Assembly: GCA_003255065.1 (NCBI GenBank)
Contig: QAOA01005944.1
Coordinates: 186,001 to 250,000 of the forward strand
Source: Cercis canadensis
Lineage: Eukaryota; Streptophyta; Magnoliopsida; Fabales; Fabaceae
Reading direction: 5' to 3'
DNA length: 64,000 nucleotides
Shown: positions 1 to 11,835 of the stretch, in pieces
Layout: the number at the start of each line of letters is the position of its first letter
Numbering within the stretch: position 1 is the stretch's first letter
Notes under the pieces: generated by a model
Database searches by the model: none
What the model was told of the DNA's origin: nothing
Seen by the model: the letters and a program-made list of their open reading frames with translations, nothing else
Made by a program: the position numbers and the translations under genes

Positions 1-545
1 CAGTTAAGAATTGCAGTTTATTATTCAAAGGGCATATTTTTATCTTGACTCTTAATTATCAGAATGAGGTCAGATATATGGATCCTTTTTTCATAACAGT
101 GACCAGTATGATGTACCCATCATCGGACACATCATAGCACTAGCCTGAGATCACATTCTATCATCATATTATCAGTGATCCATGGCCATATCTGTTCTTT
201 TTTGGGTGCATTATATCTTCAAAGTTGAGAGAGTATTTAATCATATAATGTGGAAACCTAAAAGGTTTAAATATTATTTTGCGAGATGCCAATCCTGTCA
301 GAATAGTACGTATTTTAGATATAACAAAACAAACGTTGGCATTGATATCATGTTGGTGTCTACTTTCAATTAAGTGCCATAGAAATTCTGGGAAAGCTAT
401 TGAGAATACACTGACTTTGCACCTGATTTTGAGTATATAGACTGCTTTGGGATGCTGGAATAATATTATTTTTTACTGTTAATAATTTTTGCTTTGCTAC
501 ATAAGCACCCCTACTTGAAGTGTTTTTATCTGTTTGTCAACTTAG
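1..545 (+). other. Intron of the BIG5-like gene (left edge)
   Basis: AT-rich sequence with no coding signal. It ends in a pyrimidine-rich stretch and the acceptor AG at 544-545 just before the first visible BIG5 exon. The small open frame at 182-373 has no recognisable similarity and I treat it as chance. Confidence 0.7.
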
Positions 546-3500
546 GGCCTCATTCCTGGAGGTGCTTTAAAGCCTATCAACCCTGATGCGGATGCAACTT
601 TTGATGTGACTGAGCATTATTGGTTTCCAATGCTGGCTGGTTTATCTGATCTGACATCAGATCAGAGACCAGAGGTCAGAAGCTGTGCGCTTGAAGTCTT
701 ATTTGACTTACTAAATGAAAGAGGTAGCAAGTTCACTACATCATTTTGGGAGAGTATTTTTCATCGAGTTCTGTTTCCTATATTTGATCATGTGAGGCAT
801 GCCGGAAAGGAGGGCTTTGTTTCCACTGATGATGATTGGTTTCACGAAACAAGCATACATTCACTGCAGCTGCTCTGCAACCTCTTCAACACTTTCTACA
901 AGGTAAATGATTAGTGTGGCATCATTTTCTTTTCTTCTCTTTTTGTAACTTTTACTGCTAATTGGTCTTTTAGTCTAGTATTAGACATCTCAATGGAGGT
1001 CTTCATCTTGATTCTAATTTTAGTACAATGCAACTCGTATTACCTAGATTGAAATACAAGTCTCGAAACCAATATTTGCTTCTTGTATGTGAGCGCTTTC
1101 TTCAGCTTACCAGGAGAGGGTTGCTTTGGAAGAGTAAAGAACAATGCCCAAGCTCCAGTTTATTGAGTTGAATAAAGTTGTGCCTTCTAACCTGGAGATG
1201 TTCTTGGGAAGATTCGGTTTACCAAGCAAGTTAGGAGTAGTTCTTGTTTGTCCATTTTAGAGGTTATGGAAGCATTAGGAGGCAAAGCTTTTGCAGCCAT
1301 GTGCTATGTATGCAGCCAATTGGTGCCTTTGGCTAGAGCTTAATACTAGAACTTTCCAGCAAAAGTTTTTAACTTTGTCTGTTATGTTTTATCAAATTAT
1401 ATGAAATTTTGGGTATTCAATATTTAAATTTTCTCTGAATTATCTTATTGCGACTACATTTTCGAAAGATAATTCATGATCAAAGTTTCTTCTAGGAGGT
1501 TTGTTTCATGCTGCCACCTCTACTGGGTTTGCTATTAGACTGTGCCAAAAAGACAGATCAAACAGTGGTCTCAATATCTCTGGGTGCTTTGGTGCATCTC
1601 ATTGAAGTTGGGGGACATCAGTTCAGTGACAGTGATTGGGACACACTGCTGAAAAGCATAAGGTGCATTTTGTCTTATTTTCTACAGATCTATTGTAACT
1701 ATTCCTGTAGTAACTATATTTGATTTTATTTTTTTTGGACCTCCAGTGATGCTTCATACACAACACAACCACTTGAGCTGCTAAATGCTTTGAGTTTTAA
1801 AAATCTGAGAAACCATGGAGGCATAGTTATAGATTCAGAGGCCAGTGCTACCCCAAAGTCTATTAACGAAGAGGTAGCAGGTGACCATCAGCATGATGTC
1901 AGTAATAGTGGGAAACTATCTCCACTGGCATACTCAAATACAAATATTGATGGAGTTGAAGACTCGGTATCCCAAATGAATGTGGACCGTTCCGAAGGTT
2001 AGATTCCCAAAGAATTTAGTGGATTCCATGTTTAATTATGTTTTCATTAAAGGGTTAGCTGCCACAAGCAGACATTAATTGGAACAGAAGGAGCCTGCTG
2101 AAAATGGGAAATAAATAGAACTCTGAATGGGCTAATTTCAACTTTTTTCACCTTTGAAGTGACTTAAAAAACAGAAAGGAAGTGTGGATGGGGAAAGAAT
2201 AGAAGGTAAGGAATAAATAAATATGTTTAATAACAAGTGAGAAAATGTCTATTGCTGTAGGTCTTCCTTCACCATCAGGAAGAACTGCCAAACCCACAGA
2301 TGCAGGAGGCCTTCAGCGGAATCAAACATTAGGTCAACGAATTATGGGAAATATGATGGACAATATCTTTCTTAGAAATCTTACTTCCAAATCTAAGAAC
2401 CAACTGTCAGATGCTTCTCAACCTCCTTCTCCGGTTAAGGTATTCTGCAAAAATCCATCTTATTGTGGTTTTTCAAGATCTATTTTCAGATTTTCACAGA
2501 TACACATGTTTTATTTTAGGATTATCACTTCAATCCTCTCTAATTTTGTTTCTTAACTCATTGCCATTTTAGGTTGTTGATTCCGTGGAACCTGATGCAA
2601 AGGATGAGGAGAGTCCTTTGCTAGTAACAATCAGGGGCAAGTGCATTACTCAGTTATTGCTTCTTGGTGCAATTGATAGTATTCAGGTTTGTATGTTAAT
2701 TCTTTCTTCTGTGTGTTTGTAGATCTTGCATTATTGGTGCAATTGGTAGTTTACTTCAAGTTCAAAATTGCAGTGTTTGAAATAAATACCAGTTTCTTTA
2801 GATCTCCGTTTGGTTTTGCTTCCAATTATTTGTTTACTTAGCAACCCTTTAGGATGAAAAACTTCCTCTTCACTCTGCATATGAGAGGGTAGGAGCGAGA
2901 ATGTATTTTGAATTACCTAGAATTTGTGGTTTGCATGGTGAGTGTGAGGAATCTTTTGAACCCATCTCCAGGCTGAAGCAAAAATGTTTTTTTATGGGGG
3001 TATGATTGTTACATGATTTTTTTATTTTTTTTTTGGATAGCCTGGTTGCAAAGGTCAGTGCTAGAGATGGAGTTTTTCTCCTTTTTCTCCTTATAAGTTT
3101 CTCTAATTATTTGCAGAAGAAATATTGGAGCAAGTTAAAAGCACCGCAAAAGATTGCTATAATGGATATTTTGCTGTCTTTGTTGGAGTTTGCTGCTTCA
3201 TATAACTCATCCACCAACCTCAGGACACGCATGCACCAAATTCCTGATGAAAGGTAGTTAAGAAATCAATATTTGTATTGTTTCTCTTTTTTTTTTCCAT
3301 CATTGTTTCTCTATCCTTGGGTTGGAAGGACTTTAAATTGGCACTAAGTTATTCTTGGACAGGCCACCTGTGAATCTTCTTTGCCAGGAATTAGCTGGTA
3401 CTAGCATATATTTGGACATCTTACAAAAATCAACTTACGGATTTGATACAAAGAAAGAGGGAAATCCACAATCTGATGGTTTTCAAGATGATGATACTAC

Positions 3501-5538
3501 AGTGGATAAGGGATTGAGTATCACTCAACATTCTGATGCAGAAGAGAAGTTTGAAGGAATAGCGGAGGAGAAACTGGTATCGTTCTGTGAACAGGTACTC
3601 AAGGAGGCATCTGATCTCCAGTCTAGTGCTGGAGAAACCACCAATATGAATACTCATCGTGTCTTGGAGCTGCGTGCTCCTATCATTATTAAGGTACCTA
3701 TTATCCTCCATGATGGTATATGAAAGATTAAATGCATTCTATCTGGTGTCCTAGTGTTGCGTCTGATGTTCTTGATTAAACGTGGTATATTACAGCTATA
3801 TCTATGGACATAATTATATAATTTCACAGCATGTCTTTGTAGAATAATTTGCCTCTGGTTCTCTCGTAAGGAATGTTACAGCTTCCTATTCTCCTTCTAA
3901 GGAATAGAGCTCTATTTAGCTCGAGTTTTTGCCTGCTTTAGTTGTTCTCAAACTGCTGCTTTTTCATCTACTTTAATGAAATTCTCTTCAGCCTAAGTTT
4001 CCTTTGACTATGGACTGCAAGACCATTTGAGGTTTCCTTTCGTTGATTTCATTCTTTGTATTTCACTTGTGCTTGTAATTTTCATTTGATTGGGATTTTG
4101 GATTTACTAGAATGTGATCTATCTTCTAATGTTTTATAATAGCTGTTGGTTTTGCACTCTATATTTTTCATATGATATTTCATGTCATTTGATATAATTG
4201 TTTGGTAAGCTCCTTCATATGTTCAATCCTGTAAGTAACAACTAATATTTCTTAACCTTATTGGTCTTTCAGGTGCTTAAAAGCATGTGTTTTATGAACA
4301 ATAAGATTTTCAGAAGACACCTCAGAGAATTCTATCCTTTGCTAACAAAACTTGTATGCTGCGACCAGGTAATTTTTTCCACAATTTTTTGGAGGGCGCA
4401 TTTTGCTTAGTAAATTATGATTCTGTGTAACGTACAAGGTGGGATTTGATTAAACATGATGCTATCATGATTGATGCATGCCTTTTCTCTTGTGTGGTGG
4501 TGGTGTTTTTTTGTTTTTGGGGAGGGGGGGAGGGGGAGGTTTGTGGGGGGAATGATTCGAAGCCATTAAATTGTTGTGGCAGTTCCAGTTCAAAGTACTA
4601 ACTTAATTATCTTGTAGGTTTCTTCTAGTTGTTTTCTAAAGTGTTTATTACTTATGAAAAGAAGTTTAAATCTATCATAAAATTCAATAATTGAAGGGTA
4701 ACATTTTGGATCCGTCAGCTGCTGCTATATATATGTCTTCCTTTGGCCATTTTAAATCCTACAACTGCTATTTCTCTATTACTATTTTGTTTATTTGCTG
4801 TTTCTAGAAAGAGAGATTTCGTTATATAGGTGAGAAACTCATTTGGTCTGTCTGTATGTGTGCCTGCGGAGACAACTAAGATTAGAAGGGTATGGCTCAA
4901 TGATAATCTGATGGTTTTGGAAGAGACTTCTAAGTGGAGGGAAATGTCATAATATCAACATATTTCTGCAATCATAGGGTGATGTAAGAAAGACAGCAAG
5001 AGAAATTGAACTTGATATTATTTTTCTTTGATGACAAGGAGCTATCCTCAAATATCATTCTTGATGACAATGTGTGCTCCCTGAAGAGGAGTTCTCTCTA
5101 AGTTTCTGTCTATGGAAACTGATTGTCATTTTAACCTTAGCTTTTTTAATATATAGCACATGACTAATTTGGGTTCTGAAATAAAATTTGTACTTACTGA
5201 AATAGAACATTATTTTGGGGGCCGGGGGTAAGGGGAGGCTTGTGGTTTTCCACCCTCGAAGGAGAACTGCCTATAGGTCCTCTCTTTTCGCTCTTGTGCA
5301 TGAAATTTTTGTGAGTATGTTACCAATACCTCTAAAATAATGGATTACATCTAAGAGCCCAAAAGATGCATGTCTTGCTGTTAGATGCAATCTTGCTTTT
5401 GTACTTTTAACAGCTGTGAGTTGCATGTTGAAGAGACTGTCTATAGGTAAACTGATAATCTCTTGGTTGGATCAGATGGACATTCGGGGAACTCTTGGTG
5501 ATCTATTCCAGGCACAATTGAAAGCGCTTTTACCATAG
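546..5538 (+). CDS. BIG5: BIG5/MIN7/BEN1-type ARF-GEF, C-terminal part (5' end outside window)
   Basis: Large Sec7-type guanine-nucleotide exchange factor for ARF GTPases, acting at the trans-Golgi/early endosome; the Arabidopsis homologue (MIN7/BEN1, At3g43300) is needed for PIN recycling and immunity. Only the C-terminal third is present (564 codons; the family is about 1,750 aa), so the Sec7 domain is off the left edge. Exons read by hand: 546-902, 1496-1662, 1747-1997, 2261-2439, 2573-2686, 3117-3253, 3363-3693, 4273-4368, 5476-5538 (TAG 5536-5538). All introns are GT-AG and all phases close. Recognisable stretches are [18 protein letters not shown] and [20 protein letters not shown] in the first exon, [39 protein letters not shown] and the tail [10 protein letters not shown]. 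This is the HEAT-like region after Sec7 (HDS/DUF1981). The exons at 1747-2439 encode a poorly conserved Ser-rich linker. The family assignment is from remembered homologues. Confidence 0.93.
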
Positions 5539-7163
5539 CTATGCTTTAATGCCAGTCAGGATCCGATGATGAACATTCTTCAGCACATTGCTGTATCCAA
5601 TTTTCATTGGCTTTTAAAGAGGAAATAGTGTAGTCTTTTGCAGTTAATCATTTTAAGGCAGTTTTGTAGAAAGAAAGGCAATAGAAATGTAACTGAAATC
5701 TTGGTTTCTTCATATCATGTCTGTATAACTCCATCATTCGTTTGTTTTGGCCAGTACCCTAAGCTCTGATTGAGAACATCTCCTATCAGTTTTTGTTGTA
5801 TGATAATAGCTGTATACCATATGAACCCTGATGTCTTGCATGAGAAGAAATCTTAAATATTTGCTTTTCATAATGTATACTGAAAAGGAAAGGCAGGACT
5901 TATCCCTTACCCCCGCCACCCAACAAAACCAAATAAAAAAGAATGCCCCTCTGCTTCCTCTCTCACGCACATAACTTGGAAATCGACCTTCATGCTAATT
6001 ACAATTACAAGTCAAAGAGATATAAACGGTTCTTTTCTCTTTATTTTATTTTTTTTAAAGCGAAGAGATATCAGTGAGGTACAGGACAGTGAAGAACTTG
6101 CAGATTGAATTTACGAGTCCTAAAGGGAAATTTCAATTTTACGTGACATTGCAAGTTTCAGGAAATATTCCATCTTTTCTTCTAATTTGTGTTGTAACAT
6201 GAGGAAATAATATAGGGACTGGGTCATGTTAATCCATTGTTGTTTACTATTTCTCCATATTTGCTGCTGGCTGATTGATTATTTGTGGCATCGAAGAATT
6301 ATTTCCAAGCCTAATGAGTTTCTTTTATGTTCCTTGTAACATAAGGTGCAGTTATGTTATGTGAGTAAAACTTAAAGAACCACTTAAAAAAAAAAAAAAA
6401 AGAGAAATTACCAGAATGAATGGTAAGTATCCTCTTGACTTGAATAATAATTTAAGCACAGGTTTGTGGTGGTTAATTAAGTCCAGAAATTATTAATTTT
6501 TTTTCCTAATAAATTTTCATCTCTGGCAATTTTTTTCAGTAATTTTTCCCAAAAAAGAATAATTCACCTCTTGACTAATAATGTCCACGACGAGGTACAC
6601 GATCATTGGGAATATTTTAAAGTGATGAACTATTTTTTATAAGATAAGATGAAGCTTGAAGAATCGAATATTGCAAAAAGCTAATACAGCGAAAGCGAAA
6701 TAAACAAAAAGAGACTTTTCAACAATGCATCTTTGGACATTTGTAAAATTTAGAAAGGTGCATTACTTCCGTATGAGGTTTTGGGTCAAAGGTTTATCCT
6801 TATTGTACACTTGAATTATCATTTTAGTTTGATTCTTCCTTTACTTGCTAGATTGTTCTCCCTCTCCTGCCACGTAAGAGTACACTTTTTTTTTTTTTTT
6901 TTAAAAAGGGTTATGGTTTGGTGTCTCAANTTTTTTTTTCTGAAAAAGGGTTATGGTTTGGTGTCTCAAAACGGTTTTGCATTGGAATCATGTTCTTTGT
7001 TGAATCTTTATGCAATTCTTTACGTAACTTTCTTCTGAATAAAAGAACACAAAATTTCCCACCTTTGTTTAATCATTAAAATAAGAATACTCAGCTTCAT
7101 ATACATGGATTTAAAGGTAAAGGGAAAGGGAAACTGAGGCAATTGAGGCAGAAAAAAGAGAAT
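5539..7163. other. Intergenic: BIG5 3' flank and upstream region of first GH17 gene
   Basis: No gene seen. It holds the 3' UTR of the BIG5-like gene, A- and T-tracts at about 6386-6401 and 6884-6902, and a single N at 6930. The 27 bp before the N (6903-6929) recur at 6943-6969, which looks like an unmerged contig overlap. No clear TATA box could be fixed for the downstream gene. Confidence 0.6.
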
Positions 7164-8773
7164 ATGGGATTCCAATACTTTTCAAAGTGCGTTTTGTTAG
7201 CACTTTGCATACTCAGCCAAGGTTTGGCGAATGGTGTCCTTGGCTTCGCTTGCAACTGGGGAACGCGTTCAACTCATCTCCTTCCAGGTAACATAGTTGT
7301 CAAGCTCTTGAAGGACAATGGATTCAACAAAGTGAAGCTCTTTGAAGCCGATCCCCCGGCACTGAAGGCCCTTGGAAAATCTGGTATGGAGGTCATGGTT
7401 GGGATACCAAATGACCTCTTAGCTTCTCTTGCAAGCAATGTCAATGCTGCAATTGAATGGGTGTCTCAAAATGTGTCCAATTACATATCCAAAAATGGGG
7501 TTGATATAAGGTAATATGATACTACCAAATGCTTATTACTGTCTTGTGCTTTCACAGCTTAATTTGTTTGTATTTGAGACAAGTTGCAGCTGAATTTCAT
7601 GTTTAACAAAAAAGTGTTTGTGAAAATTATAGGTATGTTGCAGTGGGCAATGAACCTTTCCTGAATTCCTACAAAGGTCAATTTGTGCAAGCAACATTTC
7701 CAGCACTCCAAAACATTCAAGCAGCCCTGATAAAAGCCGGGTTAGGGCGGCAAGTGAAGGTGACTGTCCCTCTAAATGCAGATGTTTACGAGACTGATAG
7801 TGGTGTTCCATCAGGAGGAAGCTTCAGGCCTGACATTGAAGACCAAATGATAAAGATAATCAAGTTCCTCAACCAAAATGGTGCTCCCCTTACCATTAAC
7901 ATCTACCCTTTCCTCAGCCTCTATGCTGATCCCAATTTCCCAAAAGACTATGCTTTCTTCAATGGCTCTGCTGCCCCTGTTGTTGATGGTTCCATAAGTT
8001 ACACCAATGTCTTAGACGCAAACTTTGACACCCTCGTTTCAGCTCTTGAAAAGATTGGCTTTGGTTCAATGCCTATCATAGTTGGAGAGGTTGGATGGCC
8101 AACAGATGGTGACCCCAATGCCAACATGCAAAATGCTCAAAGGTTCAATCAAGGCCTAGTTGACCGCATAGTGAAAAAGCAGGGAACTCCCAAGAGGCGT
8201 ACCCCAGCAGATATATACATATTTGGTCTCATAGATGAGGATGCCAAGAGCATTGAACCAGGTAATTTTGAGAGGCATTGGGGTATCTTCAACTATGATG
8301 GAACCATAAAATACCCTTTGAATTTGGGTGGGGGAAGACCATTAGTGGCTGCAAAAGGAGTCAAGTATTTGAAAAGGCAATGGTGTATAATGTCACCTCA
8401 AGCAAGTATTTTAGATCCCAACTTGGCACCAAGTATGAGCAAAGCCTGCACATATGCTGATTGCACTAGTCTTTCTCCTGGCTCCTCTTGTGGTAACTTG
8501 GACACTAAAGCAAATGCTTCATATGCATTTAACATGTACTACCAGACCATGAATCAGCGTCAAGATGCATGTCAGTTCAACAATTTGTCAACCATCACTA
8601 ACATAGATCCTTCACCAGCTCAAAGTGGTTGCCAATTCAGGATCATGGTTGATCTGGGGAAGCATGAATATAAGTCCACTCCTTCATTAGCTGCACCAAC
8701 AAAGGTGCTAGACTCAATGGTCATGCTCGTATTCAGCTTCATGTTCATTATTCTGTCATCTTTGTCTATGTAA
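7164..8773 (+). CDS. Glucan endo-1,3-beta-glucosidase, GH17 + X8 (CBM43), GPI-type
   Basis: Hydrolyses beta-1,3-glucan (callose) at the cell wall or plasma membrane. Two exons, 7164-7510 and 7633-8773, joined inside an Arg codon, give 495 aa. The start is the ATG at 7164; the frame is open further upstream but only from a TTG. An N-terminal signal peptide ends near residue 27 and is followed by the GH17 start (GFACNWG). The catalytic acid is Glu123 in VGNEPF and the nucleophile is Glu268 in VGEVGWP. The X8 domain spans about residues 365-452 with six cysteines (367, 388, 393, 402, 429, 449). The C-terminal hydrophobic tail (about 477-495) fits a GPI-attachment signal. It most resembles Arabidopsis glucan endo-1,3-beta-glucosidases 5/6/8. 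It is a tandem duplicate of the next gene, with the intron at the identical codon and the same exon-1 length. Confidence 0.95.
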
Positions 8774-10002
8774 TTTCATTTTTTAGTGTTGTAACACCAT
8801 ATCAAGATTTTCATTGTACATGTTTCATTTTCATTAAGATTTCAATCTCTGGATTTATATATGACCAGTTAGAATGTTAATTTGATCTCAATCTTTTAGG
8901 GGACATAATTATGCTTCTACTTGAATTTAGTTACTTTATTATGCCTGTTTTTTCTACTTTCCCTATTCTATGGAAAGCAAATCATGTTGCTCCATTCATG
9001 TGACATGATTAAAATGCCCAAAAAAGCCCCTCTTTACTTTGAGCTTTTCGTCTCATTATTGTTATTTTTAAACATTTCCAAAACAGATACAAAATTTAAT
9101 TGTGATCAGGGAATAATTAGTTTCAAAGAAATTTATGACATAATTTCAGTTATAATATTAGTTATAAGATCATTATTCATATTTTAATCCTCGTTTCCCA
9201 ATACCCCTAATTAATAATTTTAAATTTATTTATTTAATAGAAAATAATCAAATTAAATATGTTTGATTAATCATTTTTCATAAACATTATCTTGAGTTGA
9301 GCGTGTCTCAAATAATGATTCTCCCTTTAATATTTGTTTCTCATAACATATATAGAAACCAACAAATTAATTTGTGGATGAATTTATTTTTCTTTTTCTT
9401 TTTCTTTTTATTTTGGGTCCATATTAAAACTTAAAGAGAAAAGTTAACAAAGAAAAATAAAAATATTATGAGCAGACTCTTAAAGGACCGTTGCCAAGTT
9501 AGTTTGAAGTCCAACGATCACAGACACTAAAACTGTTCCATCTAAAAAAGGAAGGTCTTAACTGCTTGACAGACCAATTTGCATTGCTTACTGACCTCTA
9601 AAGAAGTTAGAAGACCACTACTTGCCATCCATTCTTTACACAGCTAACAATTGAACGATTTAGACAAGAAAAGAAACTAGGAAGTTAAAAAGTTGAGCGA
9701 TTCTTAATCCGACAAAAATGGAAACTTTTATGCATGTGGTTTTAGATTCCTAAAACCACGACCTAAACGTAAAGTATATAAAGCAAGCAAAACACACAAA
9801 TGAAATTCACTCCACTCTTGCTTAATTTCATCTGGGTTTAATTTCTTTAGCTTCTGGAGCACATAAGAATCTCTGGTTCTCGTTAGCATCCAAAACCCAT
9901 TTTTGATTTGAAAATAGTGCATCATATTTGTTCTTTTCCACTTTGTTCAATCTCTAGGTTGAGAATATTCATAGTTCATAAAGGATAAGGGAATTGAAAG
10001 AA
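8774..10002. other. Intergenic between the two GH17 genes
   Basis: The 3' UTR of the first glucanase, AT-rich sequence, and the promoter of the second. No gene is visible. The open frames at 8921-9187 and 9728-9925 lack any recognisable domain. Confidence 0.6.
9775..9782 (+). promoter_or_regulatory. Candidate TATA box of second GH17 gene
   Basis: TATATAAA in a GC-balanced context, 221 bp upstream of the ATG at 10003. The implied leader is about 190 nt. This is a plausible core promoter element, not proven. Confidence 0.4.
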
Positions 10003-11835
10003 ATGGTACCTCGACAATTTTTGTGCCTTTTGTTTGCAGTTCCACTCTGCATTCTTAGCCAAGGTTTAGCTAAGGGTGTAGTTGGCTTCGCATGCAACTG
10101 GGGAAGAGTCTCATCTCATCCTCTTGATGCTGATATAGTTGTGAATCTCATGAAAGACAATGGATTTGACAAAGTGAAACTCTTTGATGCTGATGCTCAG
10201 GCACTCAAGGCTCTTGCCAATTCTAAAATTCAAGTTATGGTTGGCATAGCCAATGACTACTTAGCACCCCTCGTCAACAACACAAAAGCAGCTGAAGATT
10301 GGGTGGCCCAAAATGTGAGCGCATACCTCAAAGATGGGGTTGATATAAGGTAATTTACACCTCTCCTTCAAGTTTTAATATGCAGTCAAGTGCTTCAATT
10401 TTTATTTTTTAAAAGGGTGCACATAAGTAATACTATATAATTATAAACAAATAGTTTTATATGATCTCCGTCTCCCTTCAACTTTTCTCGACTCAAATGC
10501 AGCCATCTAGATAATTTTATACACTTGTCCATGTAGAAATTGTGTTATATGCAAGAATTTCTTATAACTCGTGTTGAATGTTTAATCTAACTATTATATG
10601 TGTTACATGGATGTGACATAACATTAATGGTGGAATTAATTGATAGGTACATTGGGGTGAGCAATGAAGCTTTCCTGAAGGACTACAAGAGCAAATACAT
10701 ATACAGCGTGCTGCCAGTACTGAAGAACATTCAATCTGCACTAAAGAAAGCTGGGTTAGACAAGAAAGTAAACTTGACAGTCCCTCTGAATGCAGATATC
10801 TATGAGAGTTACAATGGGCTTCCATCAGGAGGAGACTTCCGCTACAATGTGAAAAACGTAGCTCTCCCAATAATAAAGTTTCTGAATGACAATAATTATC
10901 CCATCACCATTAACATCTACCCCTTCCTCAGCCTCTACTATGATTCCAATTTCCCCAAAGAATATGCCTTCTTCGATGACAATAACACAAACAGTTATAT
11001 TTCTGATGGCAAATTAACCTACACCAATGCCTTTGATGGCAATCTTGACACCCTTGATGCTGCCCTCACCAAAGCTGGCTACGGTTCATTGCCTATCATT
11101 GTTGGAGAAGTTGGATGGCCAACAGATGGTGATGCAGATGCTAACATTGCCAATGCTCAGAGATTCTACCAAGGCTTAGTTCAACGTATTAATAAGAATC
11201 AAGGAACACCCAAAAGGCCTGATGCTATGCCAGATGTTTATATGTTTGGACTTATTGATGAGGATGGCAAGAGTACACTACCAGGCAATTTTGAGCCTCA
11301 TTGGGGTATTTTCAACTATGATGGCTCCGTCAAATACCCATTGGATTTGGAGAACGGTACAAAATTGGTGGCTGCAAAAGGGGTGGAGTATATGAAGAAG
11401 CAATGGTGTGTGCTCTCGCCAAAATCAAACATTTATGACCCCAAAATGAAGCAGAATTGGAATATTGCTTGTGGTGCCTCAACGGGTTGCACTAGCGTTG
11501 GTAATGGCTCAAATTGTGAGTGGCTTGATGATAGAACAAAAGCTTCTTATGCTTTCAATTCATTCTACCAAGTTACAAATCAGGCCCCAGATGGGTGCAA
11601 GTTCAATGGGCTCACAGAAGTTACAGACAAAGACCCATCACCACGTAATGGTTCGTGCAAGTTCAATGTCCAACTTGCATTATCTTCTACTGACCCGGTT
11701 GCACCCGCACCCTCACCCGGTCAAAAGTTTGGGCCTGTTCGTGGGCCTAAGTCTCGGGCCGCTGCAATAATCCAGCCCAATTCAATGGTCATGGTGATTT
11801 TGGGCTTCATCTTCCTCATCCTTTCCTTTATGTGA
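10003..11835 (+). CDS. Glucan endo-1,3-beta-glucosidase, GH17 + X8, GPI-type (tandem copy 2)
   Basis: Second callose hydrolase of the tandem pair, 511 aa. Exons 10003-10349 and 10647-11835 are joined inside an Arg codon as in the neighbour. The start is the ATG at 10003. A signal peptide is followed by the GH17 domain beginning GFACNWG. The acid Glu123 lies in VSNEAF, where most family members have a Pro after the Glu, and the nucleophile Glu270 lies in VGEVGWP. The X8 domain has six cysteines (370, 391, 397, 406, 433, 453). A Pro/Ala/Ser-rich linker (about 466-475) and a hydrophobic tail (about 495-511) suggest a GPI anchor on an arabinogalactan-like stalk. The linker is longer than in copy 1. 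Both catalytic glutamates are present, so it is probably active. Confidence 0.95.

Noticed and set aside
903..1495. Possible gene fragment inside the second visible BIG5 intron
   Set aside because: Composition is somewhat less AT-rich, but no frame or homology could be recognised.
7143..7163. Upstream extension of the first GH17 frame
   Set aside because: The extension begins at TTG; the ATG at 7164 opens a normal signal peptide.
11465..11770. Plus-strand frame overlapping the second GH17 gene
   Set aside because: It is a shadow in another frame of a clearly coding exon; the same holds for the other overlapping frames in PME, GH17 and LKR/SDH exons.
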